Shown here piece after piece: positions 50,473 through 58,889 of a DNA stretch of 64,000 nt. This stretch comes from Streptomyces aureocirculatus (GTDB lineage: Bacteria; Actinomycetota; Actinomycetes; Streptomycetales; Streptomycetaceae), in contig NZ_JOAP01000019.1 in the NCBI RefSeq assembly GCF_000720475.1, positions 1-64,000 of the forward strand, given 5' to 3'. The position numbers were made by a program, and so were the translations under genes. Position 1 is the first letter of the stretch, and each line of letters opens with the position of its first letter. The notes beneath the pieces are model-generated. The model was not told the origin of the DNA and did no database searches. It saw only the letters and a program-made list of their open reading frames with translations.

Positions 50473-50712
50473 ATGACGGTTCCCCTGCCGACCGACACCA
50501 CCCGTTGGCGCTGCACCCTCTGCGGCAACCTGACGCGCTTCGACGTGACCCGGTCGTCGAAGGCCGTCGAGTATGTGCACCTCGACCTCGCCGGAGAGCC
50601 CGAGGTCGAGGAACGCGAGGTGGTCAGTGAGACCATCGAGTCGGTCCGCTGCCGCTGGTGCAACGCGGTGGACCAGGTGGAACTCGTGGACAGGCCCGGG
50701 GCCGGCTCCTGA
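50473..50712 (+). CDS. Small zinc-ribbon protein, function unknown
   Basis: 79 aa. Two Cys pairs, RCTLCGN near residues 13-19 and RCRWCNA near 58-64, form a likely four-Cys zinc ribbon. The middle (EVEEREVVSETIES) is acidic. Third positions are G/C dominated. The ATG at 50473 lies about 13 nt after GAAGGAAAG. It is divergent from the rhomboid gene and precedes the NYN-domain gene by 34 nt. I do not know its function. Confidence 0.8.
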   Translation: MTVPLPTDTTRWRCTLCGNLTRFDVTRSSKAVEYVHLDLAGEPEVEEREVVSETIESVRCRWCNAVDQVELVDRPGAGS

Positions 50713-50746
50713 AGGAGCGGGCCCCGCACAGCTAGTGGGGTGACCG

Positions 50747-52096
50747 ATGGTTGAGAGCGCGAGCGGAGCGCCGGAGGACGGCGCCGCCGAGGTGCTCGAC
50801 CGTCCGCTGCCCGACGGCGTGCGGCGGGCGGTCGTGCAGATCGTGTCGGACGGCTTCGGCGGCCTCACGGTCGCCGAGCTGCCGCCGCAGTTGCGTCAGT
50901 ACGCGCGGTTCACCCCGAGCAGGCGGGTGAAGTTCGCCGCCAACGCCATGGCCGCCGCCCTGGAGAGCGACCACGTGTTCCGGCAGCGCATCGGCGAACG
51001 CCTGCGGGAGGCGCAGCCGGAGCTGACGGGGGCGCTCGACGCCGGCACGCCGCCGCCCGCCGCCGACCCGCTGGACGTGGCCGCCGCGGCCTATGTGCTC
51101 CGCCCCACCGGCTGGGTCAAGCTCGTCACCGCGGCGGGCGAGGAGGCGCAGCGCGTGGACGCCGAGCGCGCCGCCGAGGAGACCAGAGCCGAACTGGAGC
51201 GGCTGCGCGCCGAGCTGGCCGCCGCGCGCGCCCACACCAAGTCCGAGACCGAACGGCTGCGCGCCGAGCTGGACGCGGCGAAGCGGGAGGCCGAGTCGGC
51301 GCACCGCAAGCTGCGCAGCGCGCACAGCGACATCAAGCGCGGCGCGGCCGCCCTGCGCAAGTCGGCCGCGGAGACGGACGCCGTGCGCGCCGAGGGCCAG
51401 GCACAGTTGTCGGCCGCCGAGAGCGAGGCGCGGCGCCTGAAGGCACGGCTCGGCGAGGCCGAGGCGGCCCTGGAGGCCACCCGCCGGGCCGCGCGCGAGG
51501 GCCGCAGCGTCGAGGACATGAGGGTGCGGCTGCTCCTCGACACGGTGCTCGACGCCGCCCAGGGCCTGCGCCGCGAACTGGCGCTGCCGCCGGTGTCGGT
51601 GCGGCCCGCCGAGACCGTCGACGCCGTCGAGCCCGGGCGGATGACTCCGAAGGACATCGCCGCCCGCGCCCTGTCCGAGAACGACCCGGCCATCCTCGAC
51701 CAACTGCTCGCACTGCCCCAGGCGCATCTGGTCGTCGACGGGTACAACGTCACCAAGACCGGCTATCCCACCATGCCCCTGGAGAAGCAGCGGCTGCGCC
51801 TGCTCGGTTCGCTCTCCCAGTTGGCGTTGCAGACCGGGGCCGAGGTGACCTGCGTCTTCGACGGTGCCGAGCTGGCCGCGCCGGTGCTGCTCGCGCCGCC
51901 GCGCGGGGTCCGGGTGCTGTTCTCCAAGCCCGGTGTGACGGCGGACGAGCTGATCCGTCAACTCGTGCGCGCCGAGCCGCCGGGTCGTCCGGTGGTCGTG
52001 GTGTCGACCGACCGCGAGGTGGCCGACGGCATCGCCAAGGCGGGGGCGAGGCCGGTGGCTTCGGCGGTGCTTCTGAAGCGGCTTTCGCGGGGCTGA
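50747..52096 (+). CDS. NYN-domain (YacP/Rae1-like) RNA-binding or nuclease protein with coiled coil
   Basis: 449 aa. Residues 15-120 form a helical domain; 135-245 is a coiled coil rich in Ala, Glu and Arg (RAELAAARAHTKSETERLRA); the C-terminal 165 residues are a PIN-like NYN domain with LVVDGYNVTKTGYP near 325-338, VTCVFDGAELA, PGVTADELIRQLV and VVVVSTDREVADGIA. The acidic residues match the metal site of YacP/Rae1 endoribonucleases. The ATG at 50747 follows GGGGTGACCG; the gene may be co-transcribed with the zinc-ribbon gene upstream. Confidence 0.88.
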   Translation: MVESASGAPEDGAAEVLDRPLPDGVRRAVVQIVSDGFGGLTVAELPPQLRQYARFTPSRRVKFAANAMAAALESDHVFRQRIGERLREAQPELTGALDAGTPPPAADPLDVAAAAYVLRPTGWVKLVTAAGEEAQRVDAERAAEETRAELERLRAELAAARAHTKSETERLRAELDAAKREAESAHRKLRSAHSDIKRGAAALRKSAAETDAVRAEGQAQLSAAESEARRLKARLGEAEAALEATRRAAREGRSVEDMRVRLLLDTVLDAAQGLRRELALPPVSVRPAETVDAVEPGRMTPKDIAARALSENDPAILDQLLALPQAHLVVDGYNVTKTGYPTMPLEKQRLRLLGSLSQLALQTGAEVTCVFDGAELAAPVLLAPPRGVRVLFSKPGVTADELIRQLVRAEPPGRPVVVVSTDREVADGIAKAGARPVASAVLLKRLSRG

Positions 52097-52241
52097 GCCC
52101 AACTGGGTCCCATCCGTGACTCCCGTACCGTATGCCCGAATTGGGTCACGCGTGTGCGAGACGGAGCGTCAATTGACTGTTACCGAACGTCGATTCTTCG
52201 TAAAGAAAACGCTTGGCGGCGGACTTTTTCACGGCCAGGAT

Positions 52242-52271
52242 TTGATCTGATCATCGGCAGGTCACTAGGGT
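52242..52271 (+). promoter_or_regulatory. Promoter of the first NlpC/P60 gene
   Basis: TTGATC (52242-52247) and TAGGGT (52266-52271) are 18 nt apart, a good vegetative promoter. The start codon is at 52321. The rest of the 224-nt spacer shows no gene and no c-di-AMP riboswitch core that I can recognise. Confidence 0.6.
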
Positions 52272-52320
52272 CACGCCCAGACCTCCGCTCTGTTGATCAC
52301 TCATCGAAGGAGCCGCCTTC

Positions 52321-53388
52321 GTGGCGTCCCACCGTCGACCCAAGCAGCCGGGCCGCGCCCGTGTGACCGTGCTGACCGCGACCGCCGCCGCGGCCGTCGC
52401 ACTCACCTCGCAGGCCGCCAACGCCGCCCCGAGCGAGAAGCCGAGCAAGGACGAGGTCAAGTCCAAGGTCGACAAGCTCTACGAAGAGGCCGAGAAGGCG
52501 ACCGAGAAGTTCAACGGCGCCAAGGAGAAGCAGCAGAAGCTGGAGAAGCAGGTCGACACCCTCCAGGACAAGGTCGCCCGCGGCCAGGACGACCTCAACG
52601 AACTGCGGAGCGGCCTCGGTTCGCTCGCCAGCGCCCAGTACCGCTCCGGCGGCATCGACCCCTCCCTGCAGCTCTTCCTCTCCTCCGACCCGGACAACTA
52701 CCTCGACAAGGCCTCCGCGCTCGACCAGCTCAGCACCAAGCAGGCCGAGGCGCTGAAGAAGATCCAGGGCAAGCAGCGCACGCTCGCGCAGCAGCGCAAG
52801 GAGGCCGCGGACAAGCTCGAGGACCTCGCCACCACGCGCACGGAACTCGGCAAGAAGAAGCGCGAGGTCCAGGGCAAGCTCGGCGAGGCCCAGCGGCTCC
52901 TGAACACCCTCTCCGCCGCGGAGCGGGCCGCCCTGGAGAAGAAGGAGGCGCGCGCCTCGCGCGACGCCGAGCGCCAGGCCGTGGGTGACCAGGCCGTGGG
53001 CGGCAAGCAGGAGGCGCCGAAGGGTGCCCCCAAGGGCTCCGGGCGCGCCGCCTCCGCCTACGCCGCCGCGCAGAGCAAGATCGGTTCGCCCTACGTCTAC
53101 GGCGCCACGGGCCCCAGCTCCTTCGACTGCTCCGGCCTCACCTCCTGGGCCTACGCCCAGGCGGGCATGAACATCCCGCGCACCTCGCAGGCCCAGGCCA
53201 ACTACGGCACGCGCATCGCATCGCAGAGCGACCTGCGCGTCGGGGACCTCGTCATCTTCTACGGCGACCTGCACCACGTCGGCTTCTACGCGGGCAACGG
53301 CCAGGTCCTGCACGCGCCGCGCACCGGCACCGTGGTCCGCTACGAGTCGATCAACAACATGCCGTTCCAGTTCGGCGTCCGCATCTGA
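52321..53388 (+). CDS. Secreted NlpC/P60 peptidoglycan hydrolase (RipA-like), paralogue 1
   Basis: 355 aa. Signal peptide (RPKQPGRARVTVLTATAAAA, cleavage after AANAA near 36), a long coiled-coil domain at 45-215 (KSKVDKLYEEAEKATEKFNG), a short linker, and an NlpC/P60 domain with catalytic Cys in SSFDCSGLTSWAY, His in HHVGFYAG and a third His in VLHAPRTG. Such enzymes cut D-iGlu-mDAP peptide bonds in peptidoglycan, often for septum splitting. GTG at 52321 has AAGGAG 8 nt upstream. A paralogue follows directly. Confidence 0.95.
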   Translation: MASHRRPKQPGRARVTVLTATAAAAVALTSQAANAAPSEKPSKDEVKSKVDKLYEEAEKATEKFNGAKEKQQKLEKQVDTLQDKVARGQDDLNELRSGLGSLASAQYRSGGIDPSLQLFLSSDPDNYLDKASALDQLSTKQAEALKKIQGKQRTLAQQRKEAADKLEDLATTRTELGKKKREVQGKLGEAQRLLNTLSAAERAALEKKEARASRDAERQAVGDQAVGGKQEAPKGAPKGSGRAASAYAAAQSKIGSPYVYGATGPSSFDCSGLTSWAYAQAGMNIPRTSQAQANYGTRIASQSDLRVGDLVIFYGDLHHVGFYAGNGQVLHAPRTGTVVRYESINNMPFQFGVRI

Positions 53389-53678
53389 GGGACGCGGTCC
53401 CGGACCCGGACACCGCCCCCCGACCGGCGTCAACCACACCGTCCGTTCGGGCGAATTCCGATAACGCACGCTGACCCCGCGCCCCGCCGATGACCTGCGT
53501 CTGAGGCGGGGCGTCGGCATGCGCGGGCGCCGGAGGTCTTTGGCCGGGACGCGATCACGCCGCTACTGTCGCGCGCGTTCCCCGACATCCGGGGCGCAGC
53601 CCCCGCCCCGCGCGGGGGACCGGCAGTCCTCCGCCGCGTGCGGAGGTGAAGTTCCAGCGGAAGGGAGAGCGGCTACCC

Positions 53679-54728
53679 GTGGGGTCCCATCGCCGTCCCG
53701 CAGCACCACCCACCGGTCCCGACCGGTGCGTACGCACCGCCACCATCACCGTCCTGTCCGCCGCGGCCACCGCGGCGGCGCTCGCCGCCGCACCCGCGGG
53801 CGCGGCCCCGCAGGAGCCGCGGTCCGACACCAAGGCCAAGGTGGACCGCCTGTACGAGCAGGCCGAGAAGGCAACGGAGTCGTACAACAAGGCGGACGAG
53901 CTCACGGACCAACTGCGCACCGAGGTCGACCGGGCCAAGGACAAGGTCGCCCGCGGCCAGGAACGCATCAACACGATGCGCGGCGCCCTCGGTTCCCTCG
54001 CCGGGGCCCAGTACCGCTCGGGCGGCATCGACCCCGCGCTCGCGCTGCTGCTGTCCTCCGATCCCGACCGCTACCTCGACCGGGCCACCGCCCTCGACCG
54101 CGTGAGCGCCCGGCAGAGCGGCGAACTCACCAAGCTCCAGCGGGCCCAGCGCGCCCTGACCCAGGAACGCGCCGAAGCCACCCTGAAACTCGCCGAACTG
54201 GAGAAGAGCCGCAAGACCGTCGCCCGCCACAAGCGCACCGTCGAGAGCAAACTCGCCAAGGCCCGGCAACTGCTCAACTCGCTGACGAAGAAGGAGCGCG
54301 AGGGATACGAGGGCTCCGGCCGGCCGTCCCGCTCGGCACGGGACGGCGCGCCCGACCTCGCGGGCGCGGGCGCTCCCGCCTCCGGCCGCGCCGCCGCGGC
54401 GATCGCCGCCGCCCGCTCGGCGGTCGGCAAGCCGTACGTGTGGGGAGCCAACGGCCCCGCCGGCTTCGACTGTTCGGGCCTGACCCAGTGGTCGTACGGG
54501 AAGGCCGGGGTCGGCCTGCCCCGCACCTCGCAGGCCCAGGCGGGCGCGGGCCGGCGGGTGCCGCTCGGCCAGGCGCAGCCCGGCGACCTCGTCGCCTACC
54601 GCGGCGACGCCAGCCACATCGGGATGTACGTCGGCAACGGCCAGGTGGTGCACGCGCCCTACCCCGGCGCCGCCGTGCGCTACGACCCGGTGGGCATGAT
54701 GCCGGTGTCCTCGGTGACCCGCGTCTGA
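53679..54728 (+). CDS. Secreted NlpC/P60 peptidoglycan hydrolase, paralogue 2
   Basis: 349 aa, same layout as the previous gene: signal peptide (cleavage after PAGAA near 40), coiled coil (KAKVDRLYEQAEKATESYNK), NlpC/P60 domain with Cys in AGFDCSGLTQWSY, His in SHIGMYVG and VVHAPYPG. Both start with V(A/G)SHRRP, which supports GTG at 53679 over the GTG at 53646; GGGAG lies 11 nt upstream. The two clearly arose by tandem duplication; the shared segment QYRSGGIDP is unchanged. The 290-nt spacer before it (53389-53678) holds no gene. Confidence 0.95.
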   Translation: MGSHRRPAAPPTGPDRCVRTATITVLSAAATAAALAAAPAGAAPQEPRSDTKAKVDRLYEQAEKATESYNKADELTDQLRTEVDRAKDKVARGQERINTMRGALGSLAGAQYRSGGIDPALALLLSSDPDRYLDRATALDRVSARQSGELTKLQRAQRALTQERAEATLKLAELEKSRKTVARHKRTVESKLAKARQLLNSLTKKEREGYEGSGRPSRSARDGAPDLAGAGAPASGRAAAAIAAARSAVGKPYVWGANGPAGFDCSGLTQWSYGKAGVGLPRTSQAQAGAGRRVPLGQAQPGDLVAYRGDASHIGMYVGNGQVVHAPYPGAAVRYDPVGMMPVSSVTRV

Positions 54729-54730
54729 CG

Positions 54731-54786
54731 GGTCCGCTCAGGTCTGTCCGCTCAGTCCGGTCCGCTCAGGTCTGTCCGCTCGGGCC
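54731..54786. repeat. Tandem 28-bp repeat between the NlpC/P60 and metallopeptidase genes
   Basis: Two 28-nt copies (54731-54758 and 54759-54786) differ at three positions, each containing GTCCGCTCA twice. The array fills the gap after the hydrolase stop and may be part of its terminator region. Confidence 0.7.
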
Positions 54787-54840
54787 GGTCCGCGCGGGCA
54801 CGGACGCGGGGTTCGCGGGCCGCCCCCGTACGATCGGAAC

Positions 54841-56085
54841 GTGGCTGGTCGAGGGCGTGGGCATGGGCGTGGGTGGGGGCGTACGGGGGCGCGGCGGCAC
54901 GGCGGGCGGGCGGTGGCGGGCGCGGCCGTGTGCCTCGCCGTCCTCGCGCCCGCAGGCCTCGCGGGCTGCGCCGGAGGGGACGAGGCACACAGCGCGCCCG
55001 GTGACGTACGGCGGCTGCTCGACCGGCGCGCGACGGCGGTCCTGGAGCGCGACCCCCGGGCGTACCGGGCGACCGGCGGCCCCGCCACCGGCTATGACAA
55101 CCTGCGTGCCGTCCCCCTGAAGTCCTGGTCCTACCGACTCAAGGACTTCGAGCGTGACGGCACCAGGGCCACCGCCACCGCCGCCCTGAGCTATCGCGTC
55201 GCCGGCTACGACCGCGCCCCGCTGACCGCCGACCGAACCCTGTCCCTGCAACGGCGCCAAGGACGCTGGTACGTCACCTCGGAGCGCCCCGCGAAGAAGG
55301 CCGTGGAGCAGTTGTGGGACCAGGGCCGGGCCGTCGCCGTGCGCGGCACCCACAGCCTGGTGCTCGGTGTGGGCCGGGAGCGGGCCGAGCTGCGGCGGTA
55401 CGCGGAGCTCGCGGACCGGGCGGTGCCCGCCGTGCGGGACGCCTGGCGCGGGTCCTGGCCGGGCAAGGTGGTCGTCCTCGTACCGAAGTCCCTGGACAAC
55501 ATGGCCGACCTGCTCGGCGCGCCCGCCTCCGGCTACCAGGGGATCGCCGCGGTGACCACGGGCGAGGCGGGCGGCTCCGGCCGGACGCCCGCCGACCGCA
55601 TCGTCCTCAACCCCGAGGCGTACGGCGTCCTCGGCGAGCTGGGACGCCAGGTCGTCCTCACCCACGAGACCACCCATGTGGCGACCCGCGCCGCCACCTC
55701 GCGGGCCACCCCGCTGTGGCTCTCCGAAGGGTTCGCGGACTGGGTCGGCTACCGCGGCACCGACCGCGACCCCCAGGAGGCCGCCCCCGAACTCCGCCGC
55801 GCGGTCGTCGAAGGCCGCCTGCCCGCCACCCTCCCCACGGACGACGCCTTCGGCTTCAGCGGTGACGCCGGGGGGCTCGCGCGGGCCTACGAAGGGTCCT
55901 GGCTGGCCTGCCGGATGATCGCGGAGGACTGGGGTGAGGAGAAGCTCCGCGCCTTCTACGAGGCCGTGGGCCGCCATGGGCAGCGGGCGACCGCCGTCGA
56001 GGGTGCCCTGCGGGATGTGCTCGGCACGACGGTGGAGGACTTCACCGGGCGGTGGCGGGAGTATCTGCGGGGGGTGCTGCTGTAG
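54841..56085 (+). CDS. Lipoprotein zinc metallopeptidase-like protein (HExxH)
   Basis: 414 aa. An Arg/Gly-rich start, a hydrophobic core and the lipobox LAGC (Cys near residue 43) mark a lipoprotein. Residues 50-170 resemble an NTF2/SnoaL-like domain. The second half has VVLTHETTHVATR near 278-290, a zinc-binding HExxH, followed 20 residues on by LSEGFADWVGY with the likely third ligand Glu, as in gluzincins related to M1 peptidases. The GTG at 54841 has only a weak ribosome binding site. It follows two peptidoglycan hydrolases, so an envelope role is likely; the substrate is unknown. Confidence 0.87.
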   Translation: MAGRGRGHGRGWGRTGARRHGGRAVAGAAVCLAVLAPAGLAGCAGGDEAHSAPGDVRRLLDRRATAVLERDPRAYRATGGPATGYDNLRAVPLKSWSYRLKDFERDGTRATATAALSYRVAGYDRAPLTADRTLSLQRRQGRWYVTSERPAKKAVEQLWDQGRAVAVRGTHSLVLGVGRERAELRRYAELADRAVPAVRDAWRGSWPGKVVVLVPKSLDNMADLLGAPASGYQGIAAVTTGEAGGSGRTPADRIVLNPEAYGVLGELGRQVVLTHETTHVATRAATSRATPLWLSEGFADWVGYRGTDRDPQEAAPELRRAVVEGRLPATLPTDDAFGFSGDAGGLARAYEGSWLACRMIAEDWGEEKLRAFYEAVGRHGQRATAVEGALRDVLGTTVEDFTGRWREYLRGVLL

Positions 56086-56102
56086 GGCCCGCGCGGGGCG
56101 CC

Positions 56103-56171
56103 CCGGTCCCGCCCCTTCTCCGATCCTGGGGCTCCGCCCCAGACCCCGCTCCTCAAACGCCGGAGAGGCTG
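56103..56171. repeat. Dispersed hairpin repeat, family B, copy 1
   Basis: A 69-nt sequence containing the hairpin CTGGGGCTCCGCCCCAG and then CGCTCCTCAAACGCCGGAG is homologous to 58696-58770 and, inverted, to 58784-58868. It lies at the convergent ends of the metallopeptidase and mannosyltransferase genes and includes the stop codon of the latter (56153). Confidence 0.75.
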
Positions 56172-57409
56172 GAACTTACCGGCACATATTTCAGCCCGTC
56201 CGGCCCCACCCCCAGCGCATCACTCGCCACCACGTGCGAGAACCACACGGGGAACTCCAGGAACGTCACGAGGGTGGCGGCGAGGACGAGGGCGGCGGGA
56301 CGGAGCATCCGGCTGTCGCGGAAGGACAGACACACGGCGGCAACCCCCACCAGCCACAGCATGTACTGCGGACTGATCACCCGACTCGTCGTGGTGAACA
56401 GGAGCACCGCCACGAACGCCGCCTCCGCGGCCGTCGCCACCCCCCACACACGAACCCGCACCCGCCACACCACGAGCCACCCGAGCCCGGCCGCCGAAAG
56501 CCCCTGCGCGAGGCCGCTCACCAGCGGAACCCCGGGGCCGAGGAACTCCACCGAGCCGTAGTTGAGTTGCACCGTCCCCGGCCAGTTGAGGTGGCGCGCC
56601 ACATGGAAGACGAGGGCGCCGAGCGACTCGATCTCCGTGCCCCGGTCGCGCTGGAAGGTCAGGAACGCGAGCGCGCCCGGCATCGCCACCCAGAACAGCA
56701 GGGCGACACCGCCCGCCGTGGCCACCGCTGCCGCCCACGCACGCCGGGCGGCCCGCCCCCGCGTGACCCCCGCGAGCAGCAGCACCGGCCACACCTTCAC
56801 CACCGCGCCCACCCCGGCGAGCGCCCCCATGGTGCGGGCCCGCCCGGTCCCGGCGAGCAGGGCGGCCACCGCGACGGCGGTCACCATCAGGTCGTAACGG
56901 GCGTACGCGGTGGGCCCGAGCGCCGCCACCCCCACCGTCCACACCCAGACGCCCCGCACCGTCCTGCCGGGCCGCACGGACGCGTACCCGAGCAGTACCG
57001 TCACCACCGCGTCGGCCGCGAAGGACAGCAGGAAGAAGGCGGCCGGATAACCGAGGAACGGCAGCGCGCCAGGGGCGAGCACGGCGAGCGCGGCGGCGGG
57101 CGGGTACTGCCAGGTGACGTCGTCGAGCGGGAACGTGCCGGTGCGCAGGATCTCGTACCAGCCCTGGTAGATGAAGGAGACATCACTGGTGACGTCCGGG
57201 CCCGGGACGGTCAGGACGCGGAAGACGCAGAGCAGGAGCAGCGCGCGGGTGACGCCCCAGACGGCGAGGACCCGCAGCCCGGGCAGCTCGCGACGCACCG
57301 GCCCTGACCGCTCCGCCGGGTCCGCCGCGCCCGCCGGGTCCGCCGCGCCCGCGGGGTCCGGCAGGTCTGCTGTGTGCGTCGAGCCCGTCGTGCCCGTCGT
57401 GCCCGCCAT
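56153..57409 (-). CDS. GT87-family (DUF2029) membrane mannosyltransferase
   Basis: 418 aa, about ten membrane spans. GT-C fold features: an acidic loop after the first span (PGPDVTSDVSFIYQGWYEIL) and WQYPPAAALAVLAPGALPFL near 102-121, then YARYDLMVTAVAVAALL. The family uses polyprenyl-phosphate-mannose outside the membrane, for example PimE in phosphatidylinositol mannoside synthesis. The divergent PimB-type gene next door supports that pathway. ATG at 57409 has GAGG 5 nt upstream; GTG at 57415 is the alternative. The first 45 residues are a low-complexity cytoplasmic extension with DPAGAADPAGAADPAE repeats. Confidence 0.9.
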   Translation of the reverse strand: MAGTTGTTGSTHTADLPDPAGAADPAGAADPAERSGPVRRELPGLRVLAVWGVTRALLLLCVFRVLTVPGPDVTSDVSFIYQGWYEILRTGTFPLDDVTWQYPPAAALAVLAPGALPFLGYPAAFFLLSFAADAVVTVLLGYASVRPGRTVRGVWVWTVGVAALGPTAYARYDLMVTAVAVAALLAGTGRARTMGALAGVGAVVKVWPVLLLAGVTRGRAARRAWAAAVATAGGVALLFWVAMPGALAFLTFQRDRGTEIESLGALVFHVARHLNWPGTVQLNYGSVEFLGPGVPLVSGLAQGLSAAGLGWLVVWRVRVRVWGVATAAEAAFVAVLLFTTTSRVISPQYMLWLVGVAAVCLSFRDSRMLRPAALVLAATLVTFLEFPVWFSHVVASDALGVGPDGLKYVPVSSSLSGV

Positions 57410-57538
57410 GTGCACCTCGCCCGCTTCTGCCGTACTTCCGTGGGGTCCGGAGGATCATGATGCCGGGCGGGGCCGTGCCGGGGGACGAGGCGGGGCCGTG
57501 CGGCGGGGGAGGGCGCCGGGCCGGTACATTCGGCGGCG

Positions 57539-58681
57539 ATGCACAAGACCCTGATCGTCACGAACGACTTCCCGCCCAGGCCCGGTGGCATCCAGGCGTT
57601 CCTGCACAACATGGCGCTGCGCCTGGACCCGTCCGAGATCGTCGTCTACGCCTCCACCTGGAAGCGCGGCCGCGAGGGCGCGGAGGCCACCGCCGCCTTC
57701 GACGCCGAGCAGCCCTTCACGGTCGTCCGCGACCCCACGACGATGCTGCTGCCCACGCCCCGCGTCACCCGCCGCGCGGTCTCCCTGCTGCGGGAACACG
57801 GTTGTACGTCCGTGTGGTTCGGGGCGGCCGCGCCGCTCGGACTGATGGCGCCCGCGCTGCGCAGGGCCGGGGCGCGGCGCCTCGTGGCCACCACCCACGG
57901 CCACGAGGCGGGCTGGGCGCAACTGCCCGCGTCCCGGCAACTCCTGCGCCGGATCGGCGAGTCGACCGACACGATCACCTATCTCGGTGAGTACACCCGC
58001 TCCCGCGTCACCGCGGCGCTCACCCCGGCCGCCGCCGGGCGCATGGTCCAGTTGCCGCCCGGCGTCGACGAGAAGACCTTCCACCCCGGCTCGGGCGGTG
58101 ACGCCGTACGGGCGAGGCTCGGGCTGAGCGAGCGGCCGGTGATCGTGTGCGTCTCGCGGCTCGTGCCGCGCAAGGGGCAGGACACGCTGATCCTCGCCAT
58201 GCCGCGGATCCTGGCGCGGGAGCCCGACGCCGTGCTGCTCGTCGTCGGCGGCGGGCCCTACGAGAACGAGCTCCGCAAGCTCGCCGCGGAGACGCGGGTC
58301 GCCGACTCCGTCGTCTTCACCGGGGCCGTGCCCTGGGCCGAGCTGCCCGCGCACTACGGCGCCGGTGACGTCTTCGCCATGCCCTGCAGGACCCGGCGCG
58401 GCGGCCTCGACGTCGAAGGCCTCGGCATCGTCTACCTGGAGGCCTCCGCCACCGGGCTGCCCGTCGTCGCCGGGGACTCGGGCGGGGCGCCCGATGCGGT
58501 GCTCGACGGGGAGACGGGGTGGGTCGTGCGGGGCGGCTCCGCCGAGGACGCGGCTGATCGGATTGTTGCGTTGCTCGGGGACGCGGAGTTGCGGGGGCGC
58601 ATGGGGGAGCGGGGGCGGCAGTGGGTCGAGGAGCGGTGGCGCTGGGACCTATTGGCGGAGCGGTTGCGGGAGTTGTTGTAG
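57539..58681 (+). CDS. pimB: GT4-family mannosyltransferase, PimB-like
   Basis: 380 aa. It begins TLIVTNDFPPRPGGIQAFLH, the nucleotide-sugar fold with the Gly-Gly loop; VCVSRLVPRKGQDTLILAMP opens the C-terminal domain; the donor-site motif is RRGGLDVEGLGIVYLEASAT with the conserved Glu residues (EGLGxxxLE). In actinobacteria PimB' adds the second mannose to phosphatidylinositol monomannoside from GDP-mannose on the inner membrane face. The gene order beside the acyl-CoA ligase matches that of mycobacterial pimB and fadD15. The ATG at 57539 has a weak ribosome binding site. The acceptor is inferred from homology. Confidence 0.9.
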   Translation: MHKTLIVTNDFPPRPGGIQAFLHNMALRLDPSEIVVYASTWKRGREGAEATAAFDAEQPFTVVRDPTTMLLPTPRVTRRAVSLLREHGCTSVWFGAAAPLGLMAPALRRAGARRLVATTHGHEAGWAQLPASRQLLRRIGESTDTITYLGEYTRSRVTAALTPAAAGRMVQLPPGVDEKTFHPGSGGDAVRARLGLSERPVIVCVSRLVPRKGQDTLILAMPRILAREPDAVLLVVGGGPYENELRKLAAETRVADSVVFTGAVPWAELPAHYGAGDVFAMPCRTRRGGLDVEGLGIVYLEASATGLPVVAGDSGGAPDAVLDGETGWVVRGGSAEDAADRIVALLGDAELRGRMGERGRQWVEERWRWDLLAERLRELL

Positions 58682-58695
58682 GCCCGGCTGGGAGC

Positions 58696-58868
58696 TCCCC
58701 AGTCCCGCCCCTTCCCGAAACTGGGGGCTCTGCCCCCAGACCCCCGCTCCTCAATCGCCGGAGGGGCTCCAAAGAGCCCGTCCGGCGATTGAGGACGAGC
58801 CGCGGAGCGGCGATACGGGGGTCCAGGGGGCGGAGCCCCCTGGTCTCGGGAAGGGGCGGGACTGGGGA
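58696..58868. terminator. Complex bidirectional terminator made of two inverted copies of repeat family B
   Basis: Between two convergent genes, a perfect 23-bp outer stem (58696-58718 and 58846-58868) encloses two separate G+C-rich hairpins and an inner perfect 14-bp stem (58749-58762 and 58781-58794). The two halves are inverted copies of the dispersed repeat at 56103. The whole 208-nt spacer is occupied. Confidence 0.88.
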
Positions 58869-58889
58869 AAGCCCCGCAGGGCCCAAGCC

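Noticed and set aside
41901..50712. Accessory block as a prophage or integrative element
   Set aside because: No integrase, transposase, phage gene, tRNA target or flanking direct repeat was found; base composition is like the rest of the window.
52097..52320. Possible c-di-AMP (ydaO) riboswitch upstream of the NlpC/P60 gene
   Set aside because: Actinobacterial wall hydrolase genes often have one, but I could not find its core motifs here or in 53389-53678; a plain promoter explains the region upstream of the first gene.
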